Of a stretch of 64,000 nucleotides of DNA, positions 42,684 to 52,133 are shown piece by piece. Made by a program: the position numbers and the translations under genes. Every line of letters starts with the position of its first letter. The stretch's first letter is position 1. A model generated the notes under the pieces. That model saw nothing but the letters and a program-made list of their open reading frames with translations. It had not been told where the DNA came from and did no database searches. Origin of the DNA: Alistipes montrealensis (GTDB taxonomy: Bacteria; Bacteroidota; Bacteroidia; Bacteroidales; Rikenellaceae). The stretch spans positions 233,630-297,629 of the forward strand of contig NZ_JAGYXY010000004.1 in NCBI RefSeq assembly GCF_018362775.1, read 5' to 3'.

Positions 42684-44006
42684 ATGACAACACGAGCATT
42701 TCAGAAAATATATACCAAGATCGACAACATCACCAAGGCTACCGTGACGCTCCGTGCCACGGGCGTCGGCAACGACGAACTGGCTACCGTCGGCGGCAAG
42801 CTGGCGCAGGTGGTGAAAATTATGGGCGAAAACGTCACGCTGCAGATTTTTGCCGGAACCGAGGGCCTGTCCACCGATTCCGAGGTCGTCTTCCACGGCG
42901 AACCGCCCAAGCTGCGCGTTTCGGACAACCTCGCCGGGCGTTTCTTCAACGCCTACGGCGAGCCGCTCGAAGGCGGCGAGATCATCGAGGGCGAGGCCCG
43001 CGAGATCGGCGGCCCGACGGTGAACCCCTTCCGGCGTATCCAGCCTTCGGAGCTCATCGCCACGGGTATCGCCGGCATCGACCTGAACAACACCATCGTA
43101 ACGGGCCAGAAAATTCCTTTCTTCGCGGACCCCGACCAGCCTTACAACGCCGTGATGGCCAACGTGGCCCTGCGTGCCAAGGCCGACAAGATCATCCTGG
43201 GCGGCATGGGGCTCACGAACGACGACTTTCTCTACTTCAAGTCGGTCTTCGAGAACGCCGGTGCGCTCGACCGCATCGTGTCGTTCGTCAACACGACGGA
43301 GAATCCTCCCGTGGAGCGCCTGCTCGTTCCCGACATGGCGCTGACCGCCGCCGAATACTTCGCCGTCGACAAGGGCGAAAAGGTGCTGGTGCTGCTGACC
43401 GACATGACGCTCTATGCCGATGCGCTGGCCATCGTGTCGAACCGTATGGACCAGATTCCTTCGAAGGACTCGATGCCCGGTTCGCTTTACTCGGACCTCG
43501 CGAAGATTTACGAGAAGGCCGTGCAGCTGCCTAACGGCGGTTCGATCACGATCATCGCCGTGACGACGCTTTCGGGCGGCGACATCACGCACGCCATCCC
43601 CGACAATACGGGTTACATCACCGAGGGACAGTTGTTCCTGCGCAACGACTCCGACACGGGCAAGGTCATCGTCGACCCGTTCCGTTCGCTGTCGCGTCTG
43701 AAACAGCTCGTTATCGGTAAGAAGACCCGCGAGGACCATCCGCAGGTGATGAACGCCTGCGTGCGTCTCTACGCCGATGCGGCCAACGCCAAGACCAAAC
43801 TGGAGAACGGCTTCGACCTTTCGGATTACGACGAGCGTACTTTGAAGTTCGCGTTCGACTACTCCGAGAAACTGCTGGCCATCGACGTGAATATCGAGAT
43901 CAACCAGATGCTCGACACTGCGTGGGGACTCTTCGCCAAGTACTTTACCAAGGAGGAGGTCGCCATCAAGGAGGAGCTCATCAAAAAATACTGGAAGGAG
44001 GCGTAA
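42684..44006 (+). CDS. ntpB: V-type ATPase regulatory subunit B
   Basis: 440 residues. N-terminal barrel, nucleotide-fold middle with IATGIAGIDLNNTIVTGQKI and LLTDMTLYADALAIVSNRMD, and no Walker A lysine loop, as expected for the non-catalytic B subunit. The segment QLPNGGSITIIAVTTLSGGD matches the family. It lies 12 bases behind subunit A. Confidence 0.97.
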   Translation: MTTRAFQKIYTKIDNITKATVTLRATGVGNDELATVGGKLAQVVKIMGENVTLQIFAGTEGLSTDSEVVFHGEPPKLRVSDNLAGRFFNAYGEPLEGGEIIEGEAREIGGPTVNPFRRIQPSELIATGIAGIDLNNTIVTGQKIPFFADPDQPYNAVMANVALRAKADKIILGGMGLTNDDFLYFKSVFENAGALDRIVSFVNTTENPPVERLLVPDMALTAAEYFAVDKGEKVLVLLTDMTLYADALAIVSNRMDQIPSKDSMPGSLYSDLAKIYEKAVQLPNGGSITIIAVTTLSGGDITHAIPDNTGYITEGQLFLRNDSDTGKVIVDPFRSLSRLKQLVIGKKTREDHPQVMNACVRLYADAANAKTKLENGFDLSDYDERTLKFAFDYSEKLLAIDVNIEINQMLDTAWGLFAKYFTKEEVAIKEELIKKYWKEA

Positions 44007-44012
44007 CACGCA

Positions 44013-44621
44013 ATGGCAATCAAATTTCAATATAACAAGACCTCGCTGGGCGACCTCGGCAAACAGTTGAAAATGCGCCAGAAGGCCCTCCCTACAATCA
44101 AAAGTAAGGAGTCGGCCCTGCGCTCCGAAGTGAAGAAAGCGAAGGACTCCGCAAACGACTACCGTCGTCGGCTCGATGCCCTGAAGGCCGAGTACGACTA
44201 TATGGTGTCGCTCTGGGGAGAGTTTGATTGTGACCTCTTGCGCATCGCCGATGTCGAACTTTCGGTTCAGAAGATCGCGGGCGTGCGCACGCCTGTCCTG
44301 CAGAATGTCCTGTTCGAGGAGAAACCCTACGATTTGTTCTCCTCGCCGGTGTGGTTTGCCGACGGAGTCGACATCCTCAAGCGCATGGCGCAGTTGGGGA
44401 TCGAGTTCGAGGTTTACAACCGCAAGATGGAACTGCTGGACCATGCGCGCCGCAAAACCACTCAGAAGGTGAACTTGTACGAGAAGGTGCAGATACCCGG
44501 GTACGAGGACGCCATACGTAAGATCAAACGCTTCATGGAGGACGAGGAGAACCTCTCCAAATCGGCCCAGAAGATCGTGAAAACCAAACAACAGGCAGCC
44601 GGGGAGGGCGCGATGTTATGA
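44013..44621 (+). CDS. ntpD: V-type ATPase subunit D (central rotor)
   Basis: 202 residues, almost wholly helical. The N-terminal helix QYNKTSLGDLGKQLKMRQKA and the C-terminal helix form the coiled-coil rotor shaft. The middle has the short beta/loop part (VSLWGEFDCDLLRIADVELS). It turns inside the A3B3 head and passes torque to the K ring. It overlaps subunit I by four bases (ATGA). Confidence 0.92.
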   Translation: MAIKFQYNKTSLGDLGKQLKMRQKALPTIKSKESALRSEVKKAKDSANDYRRRLDALKAEYDYMVSLWGEFDCDLLRIADVELSVQKIAGVRTPVLQNVLFEEKPYDLFSSPVWFADGVDILKRMAQLGIEFEVYNRKMELLDHARRKTTQKVNLYEKVQIPGYEDAIRKIKRFMEDEENLSKSAQKIVKTKQQAAGEGAML

Positions 44622-46453
44622 TAGCGAAAATGTCGAAATACGACTTTGTGCTCTTTGCGGCGCAGAGCGAGGATTTCGTTGAGAAACTCCGCGAACTGGG
44701 ATTGGTGGATATCACCACTACCGGCTGGGAGCCCTCCGAGGAGGACCGCCAGTTGCTCCTGGACATCGAAGGCCATACGAAGGCCCTGGATTTTTTGGGA
44801 ACCCTTCGGGCCGAAGGCCGCTTCGACGCCGGGGCTAAACCCTTCGCTTCGGGCAGGGAGGCTTACGAGCACTACACCGCTGCGCACCAGCAGGCTGCGG
44901 CGCTCCATGCCGAGATCGGCCGCCTCGAAAAATCTGCCGACGAACTGCGCCCCTGGGGTCGGTTCGACGTGGAAACCACGAAGAAACTCGCCGCGCAGGG
45001 CATCGTGCTGCGCTATTTCTTCACACAGCGCAACACCTTCGACAAACAGCTTGCCGAGTGGTCGGAGAGCTATACCGTTTCCGAGGTCAGCCGTACCGAT
45101 GCCATGGTTTGGTTCGTCGTCGTGGCCAAGCCCGGCGAGGAGGTGACGCTCGATGCGCAGGAGATGAAAACTCCTGCGATGGACATCCGCGAGGCCGAGC
45201 GGCGCATTGCCGAGTCTGAAAAGAAACTCCGCGCCCTCGACGCCGAATTTTCGCGCGTGGCCGCTTCGGAGGAGAAGCTCGCGCAGCATGCCTGCTCGCT
45301 GAAAGAGCGTTTGCAGGGCGTGCAGGTGAAAGCCACGGCGCAGCAGGCCGCCGACGGCACGCTGGTGGTCATGGAGGGCTGGGCCGAGAAAGAGACTTCG
45401 GACAAGGTCGACGCCCTGCTGGAGAAATACCCCAACGTGGTTTTCCTCAAGAGCGACCCTACGCCCGAGGACAATACGCCCGTGAAACTCCGCAACGGCT
45501 GGTTCGCCCGCAATTTCGAACTGGTGGGCGACATGTACGCCCGTCCGAAATACGGAACGATGGACCTCACGCCTTTCTTCGCGCCGTTCTACGTGCTCTT
45601 CTTCGGCATCTGCCTGAACGATGCGGGCTACGGACTGATCCTGACCCTGTTGGGCGCGTGGATGCTTGCCAAGAACAAGAAGCCCGGCATGATGCGCCGG
45701 GCGGCGTGGTTCGCCACGATGTGCGGACTCTCGACGGTTCTTTTCGGACTGTTCTGCGGCTCGTTCTTCGGTATCAACATGAACGAATGGTTCCCTTCGG
45801 TGAAGTTCTTCGATTTCCAGGGACAGTTCTTCTCCATCGCGCTGGTTATCGGTGTGGTGCAGATCCTTTTCGGCATGACGCTCAACATCTGGATGACGAT
45901 CCGCAGTTTCGGCTTCAGCCGCGTGCTGGGTTTGCTGGGGTGGTTCATCATCCTCGTCTCGTGCTGCCTGGCTATGGGACTTCCGATGGCGGGCCTAGCC
46001 ATTCCGGGCTTCACTTCGGGTTCGGTGGCGTTCTACGTCGCGCTGGGCGTCGGGGCGGTGCTGATGCTGCTGCTGAATAATCCGCGGCGCAATCCGCTCG
46101 TCAACTTCGGCGCAGGCCTGTGGGACCTTTACAACAACCTCACGGGGCTTCTGAGCGACGTGCTCTCCTACATCCGTCTGTTCGCTATCGGCCTTTCGGG
46201 CGGCGTGTTGGCGCTGGTGTTCAATACGCTGGCTGCGGGCTTCGTCCCCGAGGGGTCGGGGATCGTGGTGCGGCTGCTGGTGATGATTCCGATCCTCTTG
46301 ATCGGCCACGGCATCAACCTTTTCATGTCGACCATCTCGTCGTTCGTGCACCCGCTGCGTCTGACGTTCGTCGAGTTTTTCAAGAATGCCGGTTTCGAAA
46401 TGGCCTCGCGCAATTTCGACCCGATCCGGAAAATGAATGATACTAACGAATAA
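44618..46453 (+). CDS. ntpI: V-type ATPase membrane subunit I (a)
   Basis: 611 residues. Soluble N-terminal half (about 1-310) with long helical hairpins that bind the stalk, then about seven membrane helices. Conserved segments include PFFAPFYVLFFGICLNDAGY, GLFCGSFFGINMNEWFPS and DVLSYIRLFAIGLSGGVLA; the last carries the essential arginine in the YIRLFA helix. It forms the ion half-channels next to the K ring. It overlaps subunit D. Confidence 0.95.
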   Translation: MIAKMSKYDFVLFAAQSEDFVEKLRELGLVDITTTGWEPSEEDRQLLLDIEGHTKALDFLGTLRAEGRFDAGAKPFASGREAYEHYTAAHQQAAALHAEIGRLEKSADELRPWGRFDVETTKKLAAQGIVLRYFFTQRNTFDKQLAEWSESYTVSEVSRTDAMVWFVVVAKPGEEVTLDAQEMKTPAMDIREAERRIAESEKKLRALDAEFSRVAASEEKLAQHACSLKERLQGVQVKATAQQAADGTLVVMEGWAEKETSDKVDALLEKYPNVVFLKSDPTPEDNTPVKLRNGWFARNFELVGDMYARPKYGTMDLTPFFAPFYVLFFGICLNDAGYGLILTLLGAWMLAKNKKPGMMRRAAWFATMCGLSTVLFGLFCGSFFGINMNEWFPSVKFFDFQGQFFSIALVIGVVQILFGMTLNIWMTIRSFGFSRVLGLLGWFIILVSCCLAMGLPMAGLAIPGFTSGSVAFYVALGVGAVLMLLLNNPRRNPLVNFGAGLWDLYNNLTGLLSDVLSYIRLFAIGLSGGVLALVFNTLAAGFVPEGSGIVVRLLVMIPILLIGHGINLFMSTISSFVHPLRLTFVEFFKNAGFEMASRNFDPIRKMNDTNE

Positions 46454-46478
46454 TAACAATTAAAAAACTTAAAACATT

Positions 46479-46943
46479 ATGGAAACAACAGCATTGGTAT
46501 TGGCTTACGTCGGCGTAGCGCTGATGGTGGGCCTGGCAGGTGTCGCTTCGTCGATCGGTACTGCCATTACGGGTCAGGCCGCAGTAGGGGCCATGAAAAA
46601 GAACGGCGGCGCTTTCGGTAGCTACATGATCCTTTCGGCCCTTCCGGGTTCGCAGGGCCTTTACGGTTTTGTCTGCTTCTTCCTCGTACAGAAGGGCCTG
46701 ACGGCTCCGACGCTGGTGCAGGGCGCCGCTATTTTCGGTGCGGGTCTGCTGGTCGGTATGGTGAACCTCGCGGCTTCGATCTACCAGGCCAAGGTTTGCG
46801 CCAACGGTATCGCCGCTATCGGCAACGGTCACGACGTGATGGGTAAGACGCTGATCCTCGCGGCTTTCCCCGAGCTGTACGCCATCCTGACGGTGGCTGC
46901 CACCTACCTGATCGCAACGCTCGACGGTGTGAATCTCTTCTAA
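46479..46943 (+). CDS. ntpK: V-type ATPase subunit K (rotor ring proteolipid) with Na+ ligand pattern
   Basis: 154 residues and four membrane helices, a fused double hairpin as in E. hirae NtpK. The ion site residues line up with those known to bind Na+ there: Leu55, Ser58 and Gln59 in LPGSQGLYGF, Gln103 in SIYQAKV, and the carboxylate Glu132 in FPELYAIL. The first hairpin has no carboxylate, so there is one ion site per four helices. This suggests a sodium-driven or sodium-pumping enzyme; the direction cannot be told. Last gene of the operon, followed by a strong terminator. Confidence 0.95.
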   Translation: METTALVLAYVGVALMVGLAGVASSIGTAITGQAAVGAMKKNGGAFGSYMILSALPGSQGLYGFVCFFLVQKGLTAPTLVQGAAIFGAGLLVGMVNLAASIYQAKVCANGIAAIGNGHDVMGKTLILAAFPELYAILTVAATYLIATLDGVNLF

Positions 46944-46964
46944 AGAAAATATTCGCGACATTGA

Positions 46965-46994
46965 AAAGGGAGGCCTTCGGGACCTCCCTTTTTT
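46965..46994 (+). terminator. Terminator of the V-type ATPase operon
   Basis: GGGAGG (46968-46973) pairs with CCTCCC (46983-46988) around a TTCG-containing loop, then T6. Confidence 0.9.
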
Positions 46995-47028
46995 CGGTAT
47001 CCGTCCTCGGATGCGTTGAGAGCCTGTT

Positions 47029-47059
47029 TTTGTCGTTTCGGAAAATTTCCGTATCTTTG
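47029..47059 (+). promoter_or_regulatory. Promoter of the ABC-F gene
   Basis: TTTG at 47029-47032 and TATCTTTG at 47052-47059 with a 19-base spacer, an almost ideal Bacteroidota housekeeping promoter. It leaves a 5' leader of about 115 bases before the ATG at 47180, which is long for this window. No antibiotic-sensing leader peptide was recognised there. Confidence 0.75.
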
Positions 47060-47179
47060 CCCCGAATCAAAATTTGTTGTAAGCGATGAGGATCTAAAAA
47101 TTTCATACACTTTTTTCTGCCGCTCCGCTGTTGCGGATGCGGGACTAGTCTGTTTGTAAATTTTTAAATCCGATGTTTT

Positions 47180-48775
47180 ATGTCGCTTATTCTCAGCGGG
47201 GTGTCGTTCGCATACCCCGATTCAGAACCCCTGTTTTCCGATATTACGTTCTCGGTCCGTTCCGGCGAACGGGTCGCATTGGTCGGGCCCAACGGCTCGG
47301 GCAAGACTACTTTATTGCGTATTGCCGCCGGATTGCTGCCTGCGGCGGGTACGGTCGACTGTCCGGCCGATCGCTGGTATCTGCCTCAGAACGCCCTCTG
47401 CCGACCCGATGAATCGGTGGCGGAACTGCTGGGTGCGGCCCGTAAACTCGACGCCTTGCACGCCATCGAGGCCGGGCGGGGTGCGGAATCCGATTTTTCG
47501 GCGCTCGATGACGATTGGAGCATCGAAGAGCGGCTTGCCCTCGTGCGTGAACGGTGGGGCATCGAAGCAATCCCCCTCGACCGTCGGTCCTGTACGCTGA
47601 GCGGCGGCGAACGTACGCGTGTTCTGTTGGCCGGTGCGGAACTCTCTGGGGCCGATACCGTTTTGTTGGATGAACCGAGCAATCACCTCGATACCCGGGC
47701 ACGGGACCTTTTGTACGATTTCGTCGGCCGGAGCCGTGCGGCGATGCTGATCGTGAGCCATGACCGGGCTTTGCTGGAACGAATGGACGCCATTGTCGAA
47801 CTGGGCTCGGGCCGGGCAGTCCGTTACGGCGGAAATTATACGTTCTATTGCGAACAGCGCGATCTGCAGTTGGAGGCGCTCCATCGGCGTGCCGACGAGC
47901 GGCAGCGTACGCTCCGGCAGGCCCGGGAACGCGAACTGGAGTTGGACGAACGGCGGCAGCGGCAGGAGAGCCGTGCCGCAGGCCATACCCAGCGCCGGGG
48001 ATTGGCCCGTATCGTGGCCGGGGGCCTGGCTTCGGCGTCGCAGCGGTCGGCGTCACGTCTGGAGGAGGAGCGCGGCCGGAGGATCGAACGGATCGCTGCG
48101 GAGTTGCATGCGGTCCGGGCGCAGATCGCTGCGGAGCAACCGCTTTCGGTGCATCTTCATTCGCCCGAGCGGCAGGACCGTCGGTTGCTCGCGGCGCTCG
48201 AAGGCGTAAATGTCTGCTTCGGCGGTCGGATGCTGTGGCCGGAGCCGCTTTCATTGGAACTTTTTTCCGGCGAGCGGCTTCGTATCCGCGGCGGCAACGG
48301 GACCGGAAAGACTACGTTGCTGCGTCTTCTGACCGGAGAACTGCTTCCTGCGTGCGGTTCGTGCCGCCGGGCCGGGCCGTTGCGCACGCTCCTGCTCGAC
48401 CAGGAGTATTCGGCGCTATCCGGCGGCGGAACGGTCGGAGAGTTTGTCTTGCGCTGTGATACGGCACATCGCCCGGAGGGCGAACTGCGTGCCTGGCTCG
48501 ACCACTACTGCTTTGCGCAGGAGCAATGGACGCAGGCGTGCGGGACCCTCAGCGGGGGCGAGAAGCTGAAGTTGCTGCTGTTCGGGGAGACACTCGGCGC
48601 TTCGGCGCCCGACCTGATACTGCTCGACGAGCCGACCAACAACATCGACCTCCGGAGCCAGGAACTACTTGTCTCGGCGCTCTCCGAATACAAAGGAACG
48701 GTTGTCGTGGTTTCCCACGACGAACCGTTCCTTCGGAATCTCGGTATTACAAACGAGTTGGAACTCGTTCCCTGA
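47180..48775 (+). CDS. ABC-F family ATPase
   Basis: 531 residues with two ABC domains and no membrane helices. First domain: Walker A GPNGSGKTTL, signature LSGGE, Walker B VLLDEPSNHLD. Linker of charged helices at about 225-300 (RRADERQRTLRQARERELEL). Second domain: GGNGTGKTTL, LSGGE, LILLDEPTNNIDL. This is the ABC-F layout of ribosome-associated ATPases, which either act in translation (EttA/Uup type) or protect ribosomes from antibiotics (Vga/Lsa/Msr type). The linker is Arg-rich; I cannot decide between the two roles from sequence alone. Convergent with rnr, stops one base apart. Confidence 0.92.
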   Translation: MSLILSGVSFAYPDSEPLFSDITFSVRSGERVALVGPNGSGKTTLLRIAAGLLPAAGTVDCPADRWYLPQNALCRPDESVAELLGAARKLDALHAIEAGRGAESDFSALDDDWSIEERLALVRERWGIEAIPLDRRSCTLSGGERTRVLLAGAELSGADTVLLDEPSNHLDTRARDLLYDFVGRSRAAMLIVSHDRALLERMDAIVELGSGRAVRYGGNYTFYCEQRDLQLEALHRRADERQRTLRQARERELELDERRQRQESRAAGHTQRRGLARIVAGGLASASQRSASRLEEERGRRIERIAAELHAVRAQIAAEQPLSVHLHSPERQDRRLLAALEGVNVCFGGRMLWPEPLSLELFSGERLRIRGGNGTGKTTLLRLLTGELLPACGSCRRAGPLRTLLLDQEYSALSGGGTVGEFVLRCDTAHRPEGELRAWLDHYCFAQEQWTQACGTLSGGEKLKLLLFGETLGASAPDLILLDEPTNNIDLRSQELLVSALSEYKGTVVVVSHDEPFLRNLGITNELELVP

Positions 48776-48776
48776 G

Positions 48777-51008
48777 CTATCGCCCCTTGCGGCGCGGCGA
48801 AGTGCTTACTTTCGGGCCTTTGCCGCGTCGCTCTTCGGTCCGTCGCGCCGCACCCTCGGGCAGCAGCACTTCGAAGTCGAGCTGGCGTTTCTGCAGGTCG
48901 GCGCGTTTGACGCGGATGCGCACCGGGCTTCCCAGCGTCATGCGGATTCCCGTCGAGCGCCCCACGATCTCGTAAAGCTGTTCGTCGAAGGCGAAAAAGT
49001 CGCCCTCGATGTCGCGCAGGAACGACATGCCCTCGATGTGGGTTTCGTCCAGTTCCACGTAGACGCCCCACTCCGTGAGGCCCGAAATATGGCCTTCGAA
49101 CTCTTCGCCGATGTGCTCCTTCATAAATTCGACCATTTTGTATTTGATCGACGCGCGTTCTGCCTCGGCGGCCACGACTTCGCGGTCCGATGCGCGGGCG
49201 CAGAGTTCTTCCAGTTCGGTCTTGTCGGCCGACTTGCCTCCTGCGAGGTAACGCGCCAGGAGGCGGTGGACCATCATGTCGGGATAGCGCCGGATCGGCG
49301 AGGTGAAGTGCGTGTAATAAGGGAATGCCAGGCCGTAGTGACCGATGTTGTCGGTCGTGTAGTAGGCTTTGGCCATCGAGCGTACGGCCATCGTCGAGAC
49401 GGCGTTTTCCTCGGTTGTCCCCTTTATCTGCTTGAAGAGTTTGTTCATCTCTTTGGCCACGGCGCGGCCCTTCGTGGCCTTGAAGATGTGCCCGAAGCGG
49501 AGGATGAACTGCCTGAAACGGTCGAGTTTCTCCTCGCTCGGGGTGTCGTGCACGCGGTAAACCATCGTGCGTTCTACCGTACGGTCTTTGTCGGTCTTGC
49601 GTTTGCCGCAGAACTCCGCTACGCGGCGGTTGGCCAGCAGCATGAACTCTTCGATCATCTGGTTCGACTCTTTCTGCTCCTTGAAATAGACGCCCAGCGG
49701 CTTCCCGTTTTCGTCGAGGCGGAATTTCACCTCTTCGCGGTCGAACGAAATCGCGCCGTTCTTGAACCGCTCCTTGCGCAGCGCCTGCGCCAGCCGGTTG
49801 AGCGTCAATACCTCTTCGGCGTAGTCGCCGCGGCCGGTCTCGATGATCTCCTGCGCTTCGGCATACGTGAAACGGCGGTCGGAGTGGATCACCGTGCGGC
49901 CGAACCACTCTTCGAGAATGTCGAGGTTTTCGTTGAGCGTGAACACTGCCGAGAAACAGAGACTCGTTTCGTTGGGACGCAGCGAGCACAACTCGTTCGA
50001 GAGCCGCTCGGGGAGCATCGGGACGGTGCGGTCCACGAGGTAGACCGACGTGCCGCGTTCCACGGCTTCGTCGTCGATCACCGAGTGGGGACGTACGTAA
50101 TGGGTCACGTCGGCGATGTGTACGCCGATCTCCCAAACGCCGTCCTTGATGCGGCGCACCGACAGTGCGTCGTCGAAGTCCTTGGCGTCCGCCGGGTCGA
50201 CCGTAAAGGTCGTGACGTTGCGGAAATCGCGCCGCTGGGCGATCTCCTTGGCCGTAACGCTGGCGTCGATGCTTTCAGCCGCGCTCTCGATTTCCGGTTC
50301 GAAGTGATACGGAAGCTCGTACTCGGCCAGGATCGAGTGCATCTCCGTGTCGTTGTTGCCCGCCATGCCGAGCCGCTCGACCAGTTCACCCACGGGGCTC
50401 TTGCTGCCGGGCAGCCAGTCGGCGATGCGTACGACGACTTTTTCGCCGTCCTTCACGTCGGGATAGGTGCGCTTCGACAGGTAGATGTCCATCGGCATGC
50501 GCCGCGAGTCGGCCCGCACGAAAATCTGGTGCGCCCCGACCTCCGCCACGCCTACGTAGGGTTTGCGGTTGCGTTCGACGATCCGGGTGATCTCGCCCTC
50601 CAACTGGCCGTTGCGGCCGCGGTGCATCACCACGACCTCTACGCGGTCGCCGTTCAGGGCGTTGGCCGCATTGCGCTGGTTGACGAAGATGTCGTTCTCC
50701 TGCCCTTCGACCTTCACGTAGACCGAACCCGAAGGCGTCATGTCGGCTATGCCTTCGTAGTGGGGCAGGTGGGTCTGCATCAGGCGGTATTTTTCGCGCG
50801 AGCACTCCTCCACGACACCCTCTTCGAAGAGGCGTCCGAGGATCTCGAGCGTTTCGCGGCGGCCCTCTTTCGTGGCGCCGCCAGATGCCGAAGCCAGGTG
50901 CTTGAGCGAGAATTTATTGTTGGGGAATTCCCGGAACATACTCAGTATTATCGAAGTACGATCCGTCTTCCGGGCTCCTTTATCGGAGCGGTGGTTTTGC
51001 TTTTTCAT
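48777..51008 (-). CDS. rnr: Ribonuclease R
   Basis: 743 residues. N-terminal helix-turn-helix-like region (SMFREFPNNKFSLKHLASAS), two cold-shock domains (about 75-230), the RNB catalytic domain with DPADAKDFDDALSVRRIKDG carrying the metal aspartates and the FTSPIRRYPDMMVHRLLARY block, an S1 domain near the C-terminus (GLTEWGVYVELDETHIEGM), and a basic tail. It is a processive 3'-5' exoribonuclease for structured RNA. The start at 51008 makes a one-base TAATG overlap with the amidohydrolase gene; the frame continues upstream inside that gene but is not family sequence. Confidence 0.95.
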   Translation of the reverse strand: MKKQNHRSDKGARKTDRTSIILSMFREFPNNKFSLKHLASASGGATKEGRRETLEILGRLFEEGVVEECSREKYRLMQTHLPHYEGIADMTPSGSVYVKVEGQENDIFVNQRNAANALNGDRVEVVVMHRGRNGQLEGEITRIVERNRKPYVGVAEVGAHQIFVRADSRRMPMDIYLSKRTYPDVKDGEKVVVRIADWLPGSKSPVGELVERLGMAGNNDTEMHSILAEYELPYHFEPEIESAAESIDASVTAKEIAQRRDFRNVTTFTVDPADAKDFDDALSVRRIKDGVWEIGVHIADVTHYVRPHSVIDDEAVERGTSVYLVDRTVPMLPERLSNELCSLRPNETSLCFSAVFTLNENLDILEEWFGRTVIHSDRRFTYAEAQEIIETGRGDYAEEVLTLNRLAQALRKERFKNGAISFDREEVKFRLDENGKPLGVYFKEQKESNQMIEEFMLLANRRVAEFCGKRKTDKDRTVERTMVYRVHDTPSEEKLDRFRQFILRFGHIFKATKGRAVAKEMNKLFKQIKGTTEENAVSTMAVRSMAKAYYTTDNIGHYGLAFPYYTHFTSPIRRYPDMMVHRLLARYLAGGKSADKTELEELCARASDREVVAAEAERASIKYKMVEFMKEHIGEEFEGHISGLTEWGVYVELDETHIEGMSFLRDIEGDFFAFDEQLYEIVGRSTGIRMTLGSPVRIRVKRADLQKRQLDFEVLLPEGAARRTEERRGKGPKVSTSPRRKGR

Positions 51009-52120
51009 TATTTTTCCAAAATTTGCAGGGCTAAACGGCGCATAAAGCCGATGCCCACGTCGATGGCTCCCTCGTCGGGAGCGAATGTTGCCGTATGGGG
51101 CCGTCCGGCCGCGGCGCCCACGCCCAGCCGGTAAAACAGCGACGGATATTGTGTACAGTAGAATCCGAAATCCTCGGCCGTGGTCCTCAGGGACAGCATC
51201 TCGACTTTGAGGTTCGAAGTCCGGGCCAGCGCGATGGCTTTCTTGACCAGCATTTCGTCGTTCACCACGCACGGATACCCCCTGCTGATGTCCACGTCGA
51301 TCTTCACGCCCATGCGTGCGTCGATGTCCGATGCGATGATCTGCAACCGGCGGTGGATGATCTCGCGTTCGCGTTCGTCGAACGTGCGCAGCGTTCCTTC
51401 CATGTAAACTTCGTCCGGAACGATATTCGTGGCGCCTTGGGCCTCCACGCGCCCGATCGACATGACGCACTCTTCGCTGTTGAGCGCCAGCATGCGCGTC
51501 ACCATCTCGGCCCCCGCAGCCACGGGGTCCCTGAGTTGTTTGCGCATGGCGCCGTGTCCGCCCGTACCGTGGACGCGGATGCGCAGTTCGTCGCTTGCGG
51601 CCATGTATTTCCCGGCCCGGAACCCGAAGGTCCCGACCTCCAACTGCGGTTCGACGTGCTCGCCGACCACGGCCCGTACGTCGTAACCCTCGAAGGGGTT
51701 TTCGGCCAGCACCAGCGACGCCCCGCCGGGGTTGCACTCCTCGCCCGGCTGGAACAGCCCGAAGAGCGTTCCGCGGAAGTCGGGCGCCGCGGCGAACTCT
51801 TTCAGTACGCCGAAGAGCACTGCGGCATGCATGTCGTGGCCGCAGGCGTGCATGACGCCCTCGTTCTGCGACCTCCATTCGAAGGCGTTGTGCTCCGCGA
51901 TGGGCAGGGCGTCGATGTCGGCGCGCAGCACGACGGCGCGCCGGTCGCCCTCGGCGGTTTTACGGCCTGCGATGCGGGCCAGTACGCCTGTCGTGGCGAC
52001 CCTGCGGTGTTCGATGCCCAGTTCGCTCAATTGCTGTTCGATGAACGTCGCCGTGTCGTGTTCCTTGAACGAGAGTTCGGGATGCGCGTGCAGACGGCGG
52101 CGAAATTCGACCGGATTCAT
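51008..52120 (-). CDS. M20-family amidohydrolase (N-acyl amino acid / hippurate hydrolase type)
   Basis: 370 residues. It starts MNPVEFRRRLHAHPELSFKE, as M20D amidohydrolases do. Metal-site motifs: VMHACGHDMHAAVLFGVLKE, GLFQPGEECNPGGASL (Glu-Glu) and VVGEHVEPQL. A dimerisation domain lies between about 170 and 285 (GTGGHGAMRKQLRDPVAAGA). It cleaves N-acyl or N-aminoacyl amides; the exact substrate is unknown. A TTG nine bases upstream could also start it; ATG at 52120 was preferred. It lies between metF and rnr, with a 13-base gap to metF. Confidence 0.9.
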   Translation of the reverse strand: MNPVEFRRRLHAHPELSFKEHDTATFIEQQLSELGIEHRRVATTGVLARIAGRKTAEGDRRAVVLRADIDALPIAEHNAFEWRSQNEGVMHACGHDMHAAVLFGVLKEFAAAPDFRGTLFGLFQPGEECNPGGASLVLAENPFEGYDVRAVVGEHVEPQLEVGTFGFRAGKYMAASDELRIRVHGTGGHGAMRKQLRDPVAAGAEMVTRMLALNSEECVMSIGRVEAQGATNIVPDEVYMEGTLRTFDEREREIIHRRLQIIASDIDARMGVKIDVDISRGYPCVVNDEMLVKKAIALARTSNLKVEMLSLRTTAEDFGFYCTQYPSLFYRLGVGAAAGRPHTATFAPDEGAIDVGIGFMRRLALQILEK

Positions 52121-52133
52121 AAGTATCAATGTT

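Noticed and set aside
40644..44591. Very long minus-strand open frame across the V-ATPase genes
   Set aside because: It is fully antisense to A, B and D subunits with clear family motifs and shows low-complexity His/Arg/Asp content typical of such frames.
48157..48775. Alternative frames in the ABC-F gene
   Set aside because: Arg/Gly/Ala-rich frame shadows; the called frame has both ABC domains intact.
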